Part shown: positions 62,001 through 64,000 of the stretch, piece by piece | Layout of the letters: every line of letters starts with the position of its first letter | Numbering within the stretch: the stretch's first letter is position 1 | From: Margaritifera margaritifera | Taxonomy: Eukaryota; Mollusca; Bivalvia; Unionida; Margaritiferidae | DNA length: 64,000 nt | Assembly (NCBI GenBank): GCA_029931535.1 | Contig: JAQPZY010001684.1 | Span: 5,673,501-5,737,500, forward strand | Reading direction: 5' to 3' | Translations under genes and position numbers: made by a program | Notes under the pieces: model-generated | The model's input: only the letters and a program-made list of their open reading frames with translations | What the model was told of the DNA's origin: nothing | Database searches by the model: none

Positions 62001-63340
62001 TGGTTCAAGTCCCTCCACCTCTTACCTATTCTCTTAAAGTTATCATTGGGTAACATGTTTGAAAAAGAAACCAAATGTTTCTTCAATAATACTTACCTGA
62101 TCATAATACATATACTCCCCCCCCCCCCCCCCGCCTCCCTGCAGTAACATCCTACTGACAGAGCATGCATTCTGCTCCAGTAGTAACTGAAGTGTAGACG
62201 AGATTTTGCACTAATCCCTATATCTAAGGGGGAGATCACTCTATCTGACTTCCACCTATATGGGCAGACAACTTTTAGCTTTTATAGCTAAAATTTTAGT
62301 TTGATAGGACTGAATTTGTGAGGTAGTTGTCATACTCCTAAGGTATTATGATCGGGTAAGTATTTTTGAAGAAACACATGGTATAGATAATTATATACCA
62401 GATTTTAAAAACTGAAAGTCAAAAGCCAAAAATTAGAGATTCTGGAATCAAGGACAATGACTATTTTGCCAGAGTTCTTTAATTTGTATAGTGGAATGTT
62501 CAGTACATAGACATTCAACTCTATAAATTACAGAGATACCCTGTGATATTAGATACATACATTTGTAACAGTCCATTATCAGTATAGACATACAGTATAC
62601 AGTCTTTCATTGAATGAATATATGTTTTCCTTTTTCAGGAACAAAATCATCATCATGAGCCAAGTTGGGAAACAGACTGTGGCAAGGGTATGTAAATACT
62701 TACTAAAACCTAGAATTCAACATTTGTCAAAACACATGTCCCTTTGCATACCCAGTCTGACCTGCCCACCCTTACTCCCTTTAAAGATTTATGCAAAAGT
62801 GACATTCCCAAGCTCAAACCCCCAATCTAAATTCTAAAATTGTCATTTGAAAATGTATGTTAATGTCTGATATATCTTTAAAGGTTAAACCTTGTGTAAT
62901 TACTTAATCAGCTAAAACTCAATCTGTGTAATTACTTAATCAGCTAAAACTCAATCTGTGTAATTACTTAATCAGCTAAAACTCAATCTGTGTAATTACT
63001 TAATCATCTAAAACTCAGTCTGTGTAATTACCTAATGAGGTAATATTCAATCTGTAATTACTTAATCAGCTAAAACTCAATCTGTGTAATTACTTAATCA
63101 GCTAAAACACAATCTGTGTAATTACCTAATCAGGTAAAACTCAATCTGTGTAATTACTTAATCAGGTAAAAACTCAATCTGTGTAATTACTTAATCAGCT
63201 ACAACTCAATCTGTGTAATTACTTAGTCAGCTAAAACTCAATCTATTTTTATTCTTTCAGAGTTCCAGCACCCTGGAAAACAGCTGTGTTAAAATCCACC
63301 GATGTCATAGTGCCTATATCTACCTGCTCTCTCCTCTGAG
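16978..63340 (+). CDS. TBCCD1: TBCC domain-containing protein 1, 13 spliced exons, 3' end outside window
   Basis: Joining 16978-17079, 20806-20867, 23503-23565, 29210-29307, 36991-37099, 38642-38705, 40297-40372, 46246-46339, 52908-52974, 54501-54621, 57430-57514, 62639-62687 and 63261-63340 gives one open frame of about 356 codons. Every intron is GT-AG and every phase agrees. The product follows vertebrate TBCCD1 in order: LWVKAEPF near residue 11, WRHIAC, ERLEW-like DRLEW, LYIQQL.KVSL, a DEWP/SPDL linker, FV.NNL.E.LDLL, a GYSK region, NPFG.SAC, MSQV.KQT, then VKIHRC and YLLSPL where the TBCC (C-CAP/RP2-like) beta-helix begins. Known family role: a centrosome and basal-body region protein needed for centrosome and Golgi positioning, related to tubulin cofactor C and RP2. 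About 200 C-terminal residues, including most of the TBCC domain, lie beyond 64000. Identity rests on remembered homologue sequence, not a search, but agreement across 13 exons makes it firm. Confidence 0.93.
17165..17560. repeat. Dispersed repeat, 'ttcatggttactgcaaacca' family, copy 1
   Basis: Contains ttcatggttactgcaaacca, tgaacttaattatgatccag and acaaagataaataaattt. Related copies are at 28905-29165 and 56945-57300 and probably 25145-25240. Such 'gaattcatggttttgcaaa' repeats are common in bivalve genomes as far as I recall. Class and ends not resolved. Confidence 0.6.
17930..20060. repeat. Zone of diverged local duplications in the intron after the first coding exon
   Basis: Several blocks occur twice: ttaattgaggcat...aataaaac...gagattaagaaataaa and atttataatcatgcagaaag (18075-18165 and 18378-18475); ttgagaatctactct...ctgctgtt (18504-18620 and 19190-19285); taaataatat...tcactgt (18663-18710 and 19062-19110); the block ending tctttttgagtacttttatt (about 19600-19770 and 19870-20055). 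No coding sequence. Confidence 0.6.
18792..18909. mobile_element. hAT-type MITE, second copy, decayed right end
   Basis: Element 18800-18901 matches the 107-bp MITE at 10290-10396 in its left end (CAGGGGTGTCAAACTCATTT) and AATAAT-rich middle. The right TIR has mutated. Flanks TGCTAAAG (18792-18799) and TGTTAAAG (18902-18909) match 7/8, an 8-bp duplication. Confidence 0.88.
20566..20779 (+). mobile_element. Two-hairpin MITE, copy 2
   Basis: Element 20568-20777 flanked by TA, hairpin B then A. The left TIR has diverged (CTGTCGATGCTCGCTTATAA) while the right end GAGTATAAACGG is better kept. It ends 28 nt before a TBCCD1 exon. Confidence 0.9.
20806..20867 (+). CDS. TBCCD1: TBCCD1 exon 2 of those seen
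   Basis: Acceptor tttttttttcttcag, donor gtatta. The 62 nt read NIKKIVIYAKNKGEAGFPRI and end in phase 2 (AG|C). This aligns with the LRKIS.YVQ...YPRL part of vertebrate TBCCD1. The exon starts 26 nt after the right TSD of a MITE copy (20568-20777). Confidence 0.9.
21824..22006 (-). mobile_element. tRNA-derived SINE with a tRNA-Thr-like head
   Basis: Read on the minus strand from 22006: a tRNA-like head with A-box TAGTTCAGTTGG (around 21984-21996), the anticodon-loop sequence ACTTGTAATCC (anticodon TGT, threonine-like) and B-box GGGTTCAATACC (around 21940-21951). The tRNA-unrelated body continues to about 21824. Mismatched stems and the extra body argue against a functional tRNA gene. Confidence 0.75.
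22007..23502. other. Intron sequence, nothing recognised
   Basis: AT-rich intron between the SINE and the WRHIAC exon. Short frames (22660-22869 minus) show no family. Confidence 0.5.
23503..23565 (+). CDS. TBCCD1: TBCCD1 exon 3 of those seen
   Basis: Acceptor ttcttcattttacag, donor gtaagt. The 63 nt encode SYSVWRHIACNKLHLSESLA followed by W. This is the family's highly conserved W.HIA..KL.L...LAW block. The exon ends in phase 2. Confidence 0.93.
24311..25072. repeat. Near-identical 381-bp tandem duplication
   Basis: 24311-24691 and 24692-25072 are direct copies that differ at only a few positions (for example gactcgag/gattcgag near 24350/24730, and the poly(A) length near 24450/24830). It is a recent duplication in an intron, unless it is an assembly error. 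The open frame 24708-24959 is a by-product. Confidence 0.93.
25145..25240. repeat. Probable fragment of the 'ttcatgg' dispersed family
   Basis: Contains gtggtttcgtttattttcat, taattttgtaacaaagggac and ttcatggatatgcc, like parts of the family at 17165 and 56945. Weak. Confidence 0.4.
25793..25818. repeat. (GT)n microsatellite with a G run
   Basis: About 11 GT units followed by GGGGGG. Confidence 0.9.
26005..28705 (+). pseudogene. DIRS-like retroelement, copy A, partial
   Basis: 26690-28000 follows the tyrosine-recombinase part of copy C (57600-62378): gctaacttcctt..., gggctatcattccatgatct, the box-I region ending in ACAGCAGGTGGAATAAGTGA, and AHEVRAVTTSIAF at 27884-27922. The last keeps the H..R of the catalytic box. 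28310-28705 is a right terminal repeat like that of copy C. Most of the RT is missing. The 5' part (26005-26600) has two diverged repeats of a segment with SDAHYQTR/SDAQYQSW and NMDG/NMDR; I take it as gag-like, but it could be another element. Many stops. The left end is not located. It lies in the intron before exon 4. Confidence 0.72.
28905..29165. repeat. Dispersed repeat, 'ttcatggttgctacaaacc' family, copy 2
   Basis: Has gaattcactgttatttgtag, tatggatttcatggttgcta and ccacaaaaataaattaattt, as in 17165-17560 and 56945-57300. It ends about 45 nt before exon 4. Confidence 0.6.
29210..29307 (+). CDS. TBCCD1: TBCCD1 exon 4 of those seen
   Basis: Acceptor is the weak tract before CAG 29207-29209; donor gtaaat. 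The 98 nt complete the split codon as MYF and read on to SENTSAEDRLEWDHNFASSS, matching the EERLEW region of TBCCD1. Phase 2 in, phase 1 out, which fits both neighbours exactly. The acceptor lacks a strong pyrimidine tract, and a dispersed repeat ends about 45 nt upstream. Confidence 0.85.
29380..29505. repeat. Dispersed repeat related to 44375-44485
   Basis: Shares tacccttgtctgtccatatg, gttttgaatgtaggtca and ttcaggc...tggggtat.tgcattccatga with 44375-44485 in the same orientation. Class unknown. Confidence 0.55.
29858..29960. mobile_element. Left end of a CAGGGTTG hAT-like element
   Basis: CAGGGTTGTACAAATTGGAT, followed by caatgtctgggactagtcc and gttgggcaagtgca, resembles the left TIR of the element at 30609. 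A matching right end may be at 32440-32608, but no target duplication joins them (TCAAT versus TTGAT). Confidence 0.5.
30604..32269 (+). mobile_element. hAT-like transposon with decayed transposase, 5-bp TSD
   Basis: Element 30609-32264 begins CAGGGTGGAGCAAAT and ends ATTGCTCAACCCTG; the inner arms share 'cactt(g)tcc' words. TAATG flanks both ends (30604-30608 and 32265-32269). It carries the N-terminal part of a transposase (next entry) but no C-terminal dimerisation part, so it is internally deleted. Confidence 0.82.
31340..32032 (+). pseudogene. hAT transposase, N-terminal half, frameshifted
   Basis: Spread over three frames are SWLEFIDSEGKMFC (about 31443), a BED/TTF-like zinc-finger start; KLNETEIKNMRALFNTTYSL and GKPFFDMENCC (from about 31697); QEKNAVELGANYKNSFRARN, QVMREEVRESLNSSK (31800-31930); and a D followed by HAAILEQELVHKRYLDSGKL. 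This order is that of the KIAA1586/ZNF862-type hAT transposases, where the D after 'LMD' is a catalytic residue. Repeated frame changes make it non-functional. It lies inside the TIRs of 30609-32264. Confidence 0.78.
32440..32608. mobile_element. Right end of a CAGGG-type hAT-like element
   Basis: Ends with ttgccttggacaagtgggtg, gaaacaaatatttgcacagc, cttg, the complement of a left end CAAGGCTGTGCAAATA. Same family as 29858 and 30609. Confidence 0.5.
32669..32775. mobile_element. Left end of another CAGGGCTT hAT-like element
   Basis: CAGGGCTTAACAAATTATAT, followed by gcaccagggcatgttgactg and gagcttgtcc, resembles the other CAGGG left ends in this intron. No partner located. Confidence 0.4.
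33045..33072. repeat. (GA)n microsatellite
   Basis: About 13 GA units. A shorter (GA)7 tract lies at 33292-33307, within similar surroundings (agataacc...aacagaactgt...ttaactta), so 33070-33120 and 33307-33370 form a diverged duplication. Confidence 0.85.
33370..33500. repeat. Fragment with 'tataagtcg' words
   Basis: Two phrases, ttgactataagtcgacccct and ctataagtcggggtg, recall dispersed MITE-like ends of molluscs. Boundaries and class are not resolved. Confidence 0.35.
33620..36695 (+). pseudogene. DIRS-like retroelement, copy B, interrupted by a MITE
   Basis: It follows copy C from tgcagaag.aaatagacagtcttct (33639; C has the match near 59347), through an internally deleted RT with TACCATGGTTCAAATTGGAG, LLLPLGFLVNEDKSDHIPSR (about 34008), RNase H-like pieces, to the recombinase. 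At 35720-35737 the catalytic H..R box reads ANEIKA instead of A-H-x-x-R-A, so it would be inactive. Right terminal repeat at about 36310-36695 ends with tcctaggctattatgatcgg. A two-hairpin MITE sits inside at 36082-36298. Left end missing. Confidence 0.8.
36080..36300 (-). mobile_element. Two-hairpin MITE, copy 3, inserted in DIRS copy B
   Basis: Element 36082-36298 (217 bp) flanked by TA. TIRs CCATATATACTCGTGTATAA and TTATACACGAGTATATACGG match except for one base. Hairpin A precedes B, so the orientation is opposite to copy 1. The related DIRS copy A has the unoccupied site at 28268-28278 (GGATGTAACTC), proving insertion at TA. Confidence 0.95.
36741..36961 (+). mobile_element. Two-hairpin MITE, copy 4, decayed
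   Basis: A recognisable but heavily diverged copy at about 36743-36959: tttacttgtgtataac, tatagacccagagctgctgt, gcataatgcactgacagatc, then ttgatatatctgcacattat, gcgatggcaggtctgg. Hairpin B then A. It ends about 30 nt before exon 5. Confidence 0.82.
36991..37099 (+). CDS. TBCCD1: TBCCD1 exon 5 of those seen
   Basis: Acceptor ctttcctttttag, donor gtatct. The 109 nt encode a segment with FVLYLYIQQLHKVSLKASLV, nearly identical to the FLLFLYIQQLNKVSLRTSL block of vertebrate TBCCD1. Phase 1 in, phase 2 out. A decayed MITE copy ends about 30 nt upstream. Confidence 0.93.
37205..37405 (-). mobile_element. tRNA-derived SINE
   Basis: On the minus strand, a head with A-box-like TGGTTAGTGTGCC (near 37380-37393) and B-box GGTTCGAATTC (near 37347-37357) is followed by a body with GATCCTTGGGCAAGGCACTT. 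That 'aagtgccttgcccaagga' block is a known shared core in SINEs of marine animals. It lies in the intron after exon 5. Confidence 0.7.
37750..38560 (+). other. Intron stretch with unassigned open frames and a 24-bp triplication
   Basis: Frames 37779-38135 and 38260-38535 are longer than typical here. The second has a lysine/cysteine-rich part (NKVPIAKKKNCCNAQIYEDS). I recognise no family, and no splice sites link them to TBCCD1 in phase. tctgtacatggatgccatat, ttat is repeated three times at 37955-38030. Possibly a decayed transposon. Confidence 0.35.
38642..38705 (+). CDS. TBCCD1: TBCCD1 exon 6 of those seen
   Basis: Acceptor catgatattag, donor gtacgt. With the preceding GA the exon reads EWPTRSASPDLDGRSTPRNS, matching the EEWPSPRNRSQSPDL linker of the vertebrate protein. 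The segment is serine/proline rich and probably disordered. 64 nt, phase 2 in, phase 0 out. Confidence 0.88.
38706..40296. other. Intron after exon 6, nothing recognised
   Basis: AT-rich. One open frame (38939-39295) has no recognisable domain. No repeat ends seen. Confidence 0.5.
40297..40372 (+). CDS. TBCCD1: TBCCD1 exon 7 of those seen
   Basis: Acceptor ctctttttctattcag, donor gtatgg. The 76 nt read SLDDHSHMVFVQNNLHEILD then LLVEP, matching the DYSHQAFVYDHLSDLLELLLDP stretch. Phase 0 in, phase 1 out. Confidence 0.9.
41171..41389 (+). mobile_element. Two-hairpin MITE, copy 5
   Basis: Element 41173-41387 flanked by TA, hairpin B (ACTGCATAGACCCAGATCTG...) then A (ACAACATAGACCCTGATCAG...). 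Left end CCATATATACTTGCTTACAA, right end TACTAGTACAAACGG in diverged form. Confidence 0.9.
41530..41757 (+). pseudogene. hAT transposase N-terminal fragment (BED/TTF-like finger)
   Basis: DQFPWLRYEKILNMLFCELC, then FKFSKLAHVHCAGCNEQIHS. The pattern FPWL.Y....MFC.LC ... F.K..L..H is the N-terminal zinc finger of KIAA1586/ZNF862-like hAT transposases. Only this part remains. It lies in the intron between exons 7 and 8. Confidence 0.6.
42424..42785 (-). pseudogene. hAT transposase C-terminal dimerisation fragment
   Basis: On the minus strand: WELPKFNPDSTAFKKF, a stop, NLNLPTGRKQFKLHGGLIRV, VLTLPH, a stop where Ser is expected, then NADTERTFSILRKIQADCSG, NLDPVTIHHLLSV, CHKYNPDNDLLRSAK. LPHSNADxER.FS..RKI is the signature of the hAT C-terminal dimerisation region. 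Two stops interrupt it. Opposite in strand to the N-terminal fragment at 41530, so probably a different copy. Confidence 0.82.
43391..43412. repeat. Short (GT)n tract
   Basis: About nine GT units. Confidence 0.85.
43474..43643 (-). mobile_element. Two-hairpin MITE, copy 6, right end deleted
   Basis: Starts after TA with TTGTATATACTCGCATATAA. Has hairpin A in full, then the left arm of hairpin B (ACTGCATAGACTCGGATCTG) and its palindromic centre GCATTATGC. It breaks off after gatggcagatca; the rest of the arm and the right TIR are missing. Confidence 0.9.
44375..44485. repeat. Dispersed repeat related to 29380-29505
   Basis: tgtctgtccacatgtacata, agatttgagtttaggtca and cacttgggtggggcattcat parallel 29380-29505. 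Confidence 0.55.
44490..45870. repeat. Long molluscan dispersed repeat with inner 140-bp units
   Basis: Begins agctcatgtggcaagtgagc and ends caggtgagtgatatcaagcc, catttgggcctcttgttt; the ends are partly complementary (tttagctcatgtgg versus caggtgagtgatat). Inside, about eight imperfect units of roughly 140 bp repeat gcatctgattggctgagctt, gttgccactctggaggc, atttctgatctgattttgat and atattaatgaggtgatctt. From memory, bivalve genomes carry many units ending 'gggcctcttgtt'. Not obviously coding. Confidence 0.75.
46246..46339 (+). CDS. TBCCD1: TBCCD1 exon 8 of those seen, 3' end inside a minisatellite
   Basis: Acceptor tttctgtcttgacag, donor gtaagt. The 94 nt encode NSSGYPGDVSLSQLAVETLG then FLLAGSMDRC, matching the SREAVVALSFLIEGTISRARK region. 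Phase 1 in, phase 2 out. The last 16-17 nt of the exon and its donor are the first unit of the tandem array that fills the start of the next intron, so the same donor occurs 28 more times downstream. Reading past the first donor gives AAG TAA, an immediate stop, so only this donor is productive. Confidence 0.9.
46323..48213 (+). repeat. Splice-donor minisatellite, 29 units of 64-68 bp
   Basis: Each unit contains ATCCATGGATAGATGCAA, then gtaagtttcatcattgatc, then tacaggtccctgtact and tgtgaaataaat. I count 29 copies of GCAAgtaag or GCATgtaag; the first is the real end of exon 8. Unit variants (CATGG, CATCG, CATCAA, CAGTCA, CAATCA) recur in order about every 520 bp (compare 46860-47380 with 47380-47900), so a block of eight units was duplicated. 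The first and last units share a tail not found inside (ccttgtgctgtgtgaaa), which looks like the ancestral intron flank. Confidence 0.95.
48740..50265 (+). pseudogene. DIRS-like retroelement, copy D, gag-region remnant
   Basis: This stretch is richer in GC than the intron around it. A 127-codon open frame (49036-49419) contains YTDFCLCWNALLHWQS and VEVDEDDEHLSFTILPQS. Further on, AGNDYAWESVCRIAKVVSRA then SHHT (about 49576-49645) matches AGHAWESALQMARVLNRAAQ then HT in the gag-like part of copy C (about 58671-58740). The 3' boundary near 50265 is set by loss of GC-rich sequence. Assignment to DIRS rests on that one gag block, and the start is uncertain. Confidence 0.5.
50266..51078. other. 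Intron sequence, nothing recognised
   Basis: AT-rich intron between gag remnant D and the 77-bp duplication. Confidence 0.5.
51079..51238. repeat. 77-bp tandem duplication
   Basis: Two copies of tgtgtattgtggcgcttgtt, agctttatggggaaaataat, ggacgctatatttgtgcatt, gattgatgcagaaag with few differences. Confidence 0.92.
51297..51517 (+). mobile_element. Two-hairpin MITE, copy 7
   Basis: Element 51299-51515 (217 bp) flanked by TA. Hairpin B (ACTGCATAGACCCAAATCTG...) then A (ATAACATAGACCCTGATCTA...). Ends CCATACATATTTGCTTAAAA and ATGGGTATATACAG. Confidence 0.9.
51518..52046. other. Intron sequence, nothing recognised
   Basis: A frame at 51761-52096 contains a local repeat of ctatgtactggacagtg-like words (51778-51835) and no known domain. 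Confidence 0.4.
52047..52378 (+). repeat. Minisatellite of acceptor-like units, about 8 x 41 bp
   Basis: The unit is ggcataattaccttccttct followed by caatactttggtaggttatt. It has a pyrimidine run, then TAG|G about 13 nt later, so each copy resembles a 3' splice site. It lies near the 3' end of the intron between exons 8 and 9. Confidence 0.92.
52411..52880 (+). repeat. Minisatellite of about 70 bp, 6-7 copies, ending beside exon 9
   Basis: The unit runs ttacacagccaataatgtta, tctacatagtatttcatatt, caggttacaagctatatata, gaccatgtgag. Each copy carries tttcatattcag|gt, an acceptor-like word. The last, diverged copy passes into the real acceptor of exon 9 at 52908. Confidence 0.9.
52908..52974 (+). 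CDS. TBCCD1: TBCCD1 exon 9 of those seen
   Basis: Acceptor ttttttattttatgtag, donor gtacgt. The 67 nt read TLMPIQDIAILQTVQHRSGY then SK, matching IYPLHELALWQPLHADSGFSK. Phase 2 in, phase 0 out. A 70-bp minisatellite ends within about 30 nt of the acceptor. Confidence 0.9.
53350..54290. repeat. Long molluscan dispersed repeat with 'ggtcaaggtcac' units
   Basis: Begins tatgcccaccaaagggtgga and ends actattaaacatggtgtaat ... tactcttgtttatg. Inside, five imperfect units of about 150-180 bp repeat 'aactttgtgg.tagcttg.acttagggtaaggaaga', 'ttgattttggggtcaaaag' and 'aaggtcaaggtcactgtgac'. This pattern is, as I recall, very common in bivalve genomes. Not coding. Confidence 0.75.
54501..54621 (+). CDS. 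TBCCD1: TBCCD1 exon 10 of those seen
   Basis: Acceptor aaaatttcag, donor gtcagt. The 121 nt encode LRLFQTWIKDCLVQNPFGIS, then ACIASGRRLSWPMA. These match the LEAWLRSCLTGNPFGTSACLKSGKKLAW block. Phase 0 in, phase 1 out. Confidence 0.93.
54845..55165 (-). repeat. Dispersed repeat, copy 2 of 2
   Basis: Same ordered blocks as 11940-12330: actagtgtaacatatttttg, attttgaaaagaaaag, tggaatggaaaatta, gcccattcctggta, ataatcaaacatatcagtag and ctagcaccaaca. The strand is given only by the shared minus-strand frame DMFDYLVYQ. Confidence 0.65.
55166..55640. other. Intron sequence, nothing recognised
   Basis: AT-rich, no repeat or frame supported. Confidence 0.5.
55641..56034. repeat. 26-bp minisatellite, 15 copies
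   Basis: Unit catcctgaaagtatgtatga ttttca, with a catg variant. Each unit has GAAA|GTATGT, a donor-like word. Confidence 0.95.
56035..56796. other. Intron sequence, nothing recognised
   Basis: AT-rich, no supported feature. Confidence 0.5.
56797..56822. repeat. (GT)n microsatellite
   Basis: About 13 GT units. Confidence 0.92.
56945..57300. repeat. Dispersed repeat, 'accatgaattt' family, copy 3, internally duplicated
   Basis: Contains gtgaattcactatttttcat, gattttgtggttgcaacaaa, ccatgaattttaaaaatcca. The 3' portion (accatgaaaatttat...cacaaagata...gatttc...tatttgcaa.acaaaattgaatgattcag) is present twice, at about 57131-57218 and 57220-57290. Confidence 0.65.
57430..57514 (+). CDS. TBCCD1: TBCCD1 exon 11 of those seen
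   Basis: Acceptor ttttcttttccag, donor gtaagt. The 85 nt give GEDKDSHSETKRGRIATNAH then AVPKEYMKG. This matches the basic linker (EGTTKRAKIACNTHVAPRM) ahead of the TBCC domain. Phase 1 in, phase 2 out. A full DIRS-like element begins about 90 nt downstream. Confidence 0.88.
57600..57790. repeat. Left inverted terminal repeat of DIRS copy C
   Basis: Complementary to the right terminal repeat over about 190 nt with scattered changes: cacataccttaggagtacaa / right side ctcctaaggtattatg; agctaaaattttagctataa on both; gtgatctcccccttagatat on both. Confidence 0.85.
62160..62378. repeat. Right inverted terminal repeat of DIRS copy C
   Basis: Partner of 57600-57790. Similar right ends occur in copies A (28440-28705) and B (36480-36695). 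A C16 run at 62117-62132 lies just inside. Confidence 0.8.
62639..62687 (+). CDS. TBCCD1: TBCCD1 exon 12 of those seen
   Basis: Acceptor tttcctttttcag, donor gtatgt. The 49 nt read NKIIIMSQVGKQTVAR, matching LVVMSQVYKQTLAK. Phase 2 in, phase 0 out. Confidence 0.9.
62886..63246 (+). repeat. Minisatellite, 11 x 32 bp, abutting exon 13 acceptor
   Basis: The unit is tgtgtaattacttaatcagc then taaaactcaatc. The last copy grades directly into tatttttattctttcag, the acceptor of exon 13. Units contain branch-point-like words (acttaat, ctaaaac) and TAATCAG. Confidence 0.93.
63261..63340 (+). CDS. TBCCD1: TBCCD1 exon 13 of those seen, start of TBCC domain
   Basis: Acceptor ttttattctttcag, donor gtactt. 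The 80 nt encode SSSTLENSCVKIHRCHSAYI then YLLSPL, matching the first strands of the TBCC beta-helix (HVKIHRCNESFIYLLSPLRS). Phase 0 in, phase 2 out. The gene continues beyond the window. A 32-bp minisatellite runs up to the pyrimidine tract of this acceptor. Confidence 0.93.
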
Positions 63341-63597
63341 GTACTTATAAGCATAAATGAACACACACAAACAGAAAGTTGTGACTTTGACTTAAATCAT
63401 GTTCAATAGATTTTGCAAGCCTTCTTTTTTTTTTATTAATTCACTCCAGTATGGTATCTCATGAATTTCTGTTCATACATGTTATGTTAGGCTTTTGTTG
63501 TCAAAATAAGTGTGCCCTCAGTTGAGGGATGTTGTTGCTTCTGCCTCATTTGGATTCAGTTTAATGTATTCCATATTTGAATACTGAATCTTGAATA

Positions 63598-63720
63598 TGA
63601 AGTAATGGATAGAAACCCCTTATTACATTGTACAGGTATGAAGTGATGGATAGAAACCCCTTATTACATTGTACAGGTATGAAGTGATGGATAGAAACCC
63701 CTTATTACATTGTACAGGTC
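63598..63720 (+). repeat. Tandem repeat, 3 x 41 bp
   Basis: Three almost identical copies of tatgaagtgatggatagaaa, ccccttattacattgtacag, g. Each junction reads CAG|GTATGA, an abutted acceptor and donor word. It lies in the intron after exon 13. Confidence 0.92.
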
Positions 63721-63820
63721 CCTGTAATTTATCTAAGACGAAGTCCAGCATGTGAAATTGACCTGATTAAAACTTGTTCGTCTGCAATCACACTGTAAGG
63801 CCATGCATTGAGATGCTAGA

Positions 63821-64000
63821 GCCCTATATTAATCACCTTTTTTGTCTGTCTGTCTGTCCATCAATCATTTGTCCATCTGTTCACAATTTTTCTGCAACCC
63901 AAACACATAATCGAGTGAGATTTGGTTAGTGAATTGCATAATACATGCAGATGTGCTATTTCAAGTTTTCATTTTTTCAAGTCCAGTTTTGATGGAGTTA
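63821..64000. repeat. Start of a dispersed repeat with a gtctgtctgtctgtcc head
   Basis: The sequence tttttgtctgtctgtctgtc and following resembles repeats at 29385 and 44375 and the start of the 53350 repeat. It is cut by the window edge. Class unknown. Confidence 0.45.

Larger units (their letters stand above)
57600..62378 (+). mobile_element. DIRS-like tyrosine-recombinase retroelement, copy C, near full length, dead
   Basis: Inverted terminal repeats: the left end (57600-57790; ctcacaaatccagtcctcca, agctaaaattttagctataa, aagttgtctgcccacatagg) is the complement of the right end (about 62160-62378). Between them in order are: gag-like (AWESALQMARVLNRAAQHTG, about 58690); RT with METLRLVLNA, SLDLQDAYLHVPI (about 59560), YQFRALPFGFNISPW and NFLDDIL (about 59757, an F-x-D-D active site); RNase H (YTDANMARWGAHL, about 60257; HISILEIKAIVKAF); and a tyrosine recombinase with EVKKLAPITLKGYHSTISDM (about 61063) and the box-I arginine in TAGRINEIHVL (about 61298). 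The H..R box expected before HSIAFKRNC is deleted near 61660. Numerous frameshifts and stops. DIRS elements integrate as circles through the recombinase and leave no target duplication. It lies in the intron between exons 11 and 12. Confidence 0.85.

Overview
The window is animal nuclear DNA. It is AT-rich, has GT-AG introns, and is packed with minisatellites, microsatellites and decayed transposable elements. Several dispersed repeats are, from memory of such genomes, typical of molluscs and especially bivalves: units with the words 'aaggtcactgtgacc' and 'gggcctcttgttt', and 'wheel-like' units around 'accatgaattt'. A mollusc, probably a bivalve, is the best guess. This is inferred from repeats, not from a marker gene.

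One host gene was recognised. Thirteen exons on the + strand, from 16955 to 63340, join in phase with consensus splice sites into about 356 codons. The product matches TBCCD1 (TBCC domain-containing protein 1), a centrosome/basal-body linked relative of tubulin cofactor C, almost throughout: LWVKAEPF, WRHIAC, RLEW, LYIQQL, NPFG, VKIHRC, YLLSPL. The gene runs off the right edge just after its TBCC beta-helix domain begins. Most exons are 49-125 nt; the introns reach several kb and are filled by mobile elements.

Layout. 1-16.9 kb is upstream or 5' UTR-intron sequence: a roughly 69-copy 22-bp minisatellite, a Penelope-like element remnant with a GIY-YIG domain, a CR1-like LINE with a (TTC)n(TTA)n tail, a 107-bp hAT-type MITE, and a 1.75-kb transposon with roughly 350-bp inverted repeats. 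17-64 kb is TBCCD1. Its introns hold one near-complete DIRS-like tyrosine-recombinase retroelement (57.6-62.4 kb) and three partial relatives, degraded hAT transposases, two tRNA-derived SINEs, and six of the seven copies of a roughly 217-bp MITE that folds as two paired hairpins inside a terminal stem.

The most unusual feature is at exon 8. Its 3' end and 5' splice site lie inside a minisatellite, so the donor GCAA|gtaagt is followed by 28 further copies over 1.9 kb. The same intron ends in two arrays whose units look like 3' splice sites, just before exon 9. Another array abuts the acceptor of exon 13. I call these splice-site minisatellites; whether they affect splicing cannot be told from sequence.
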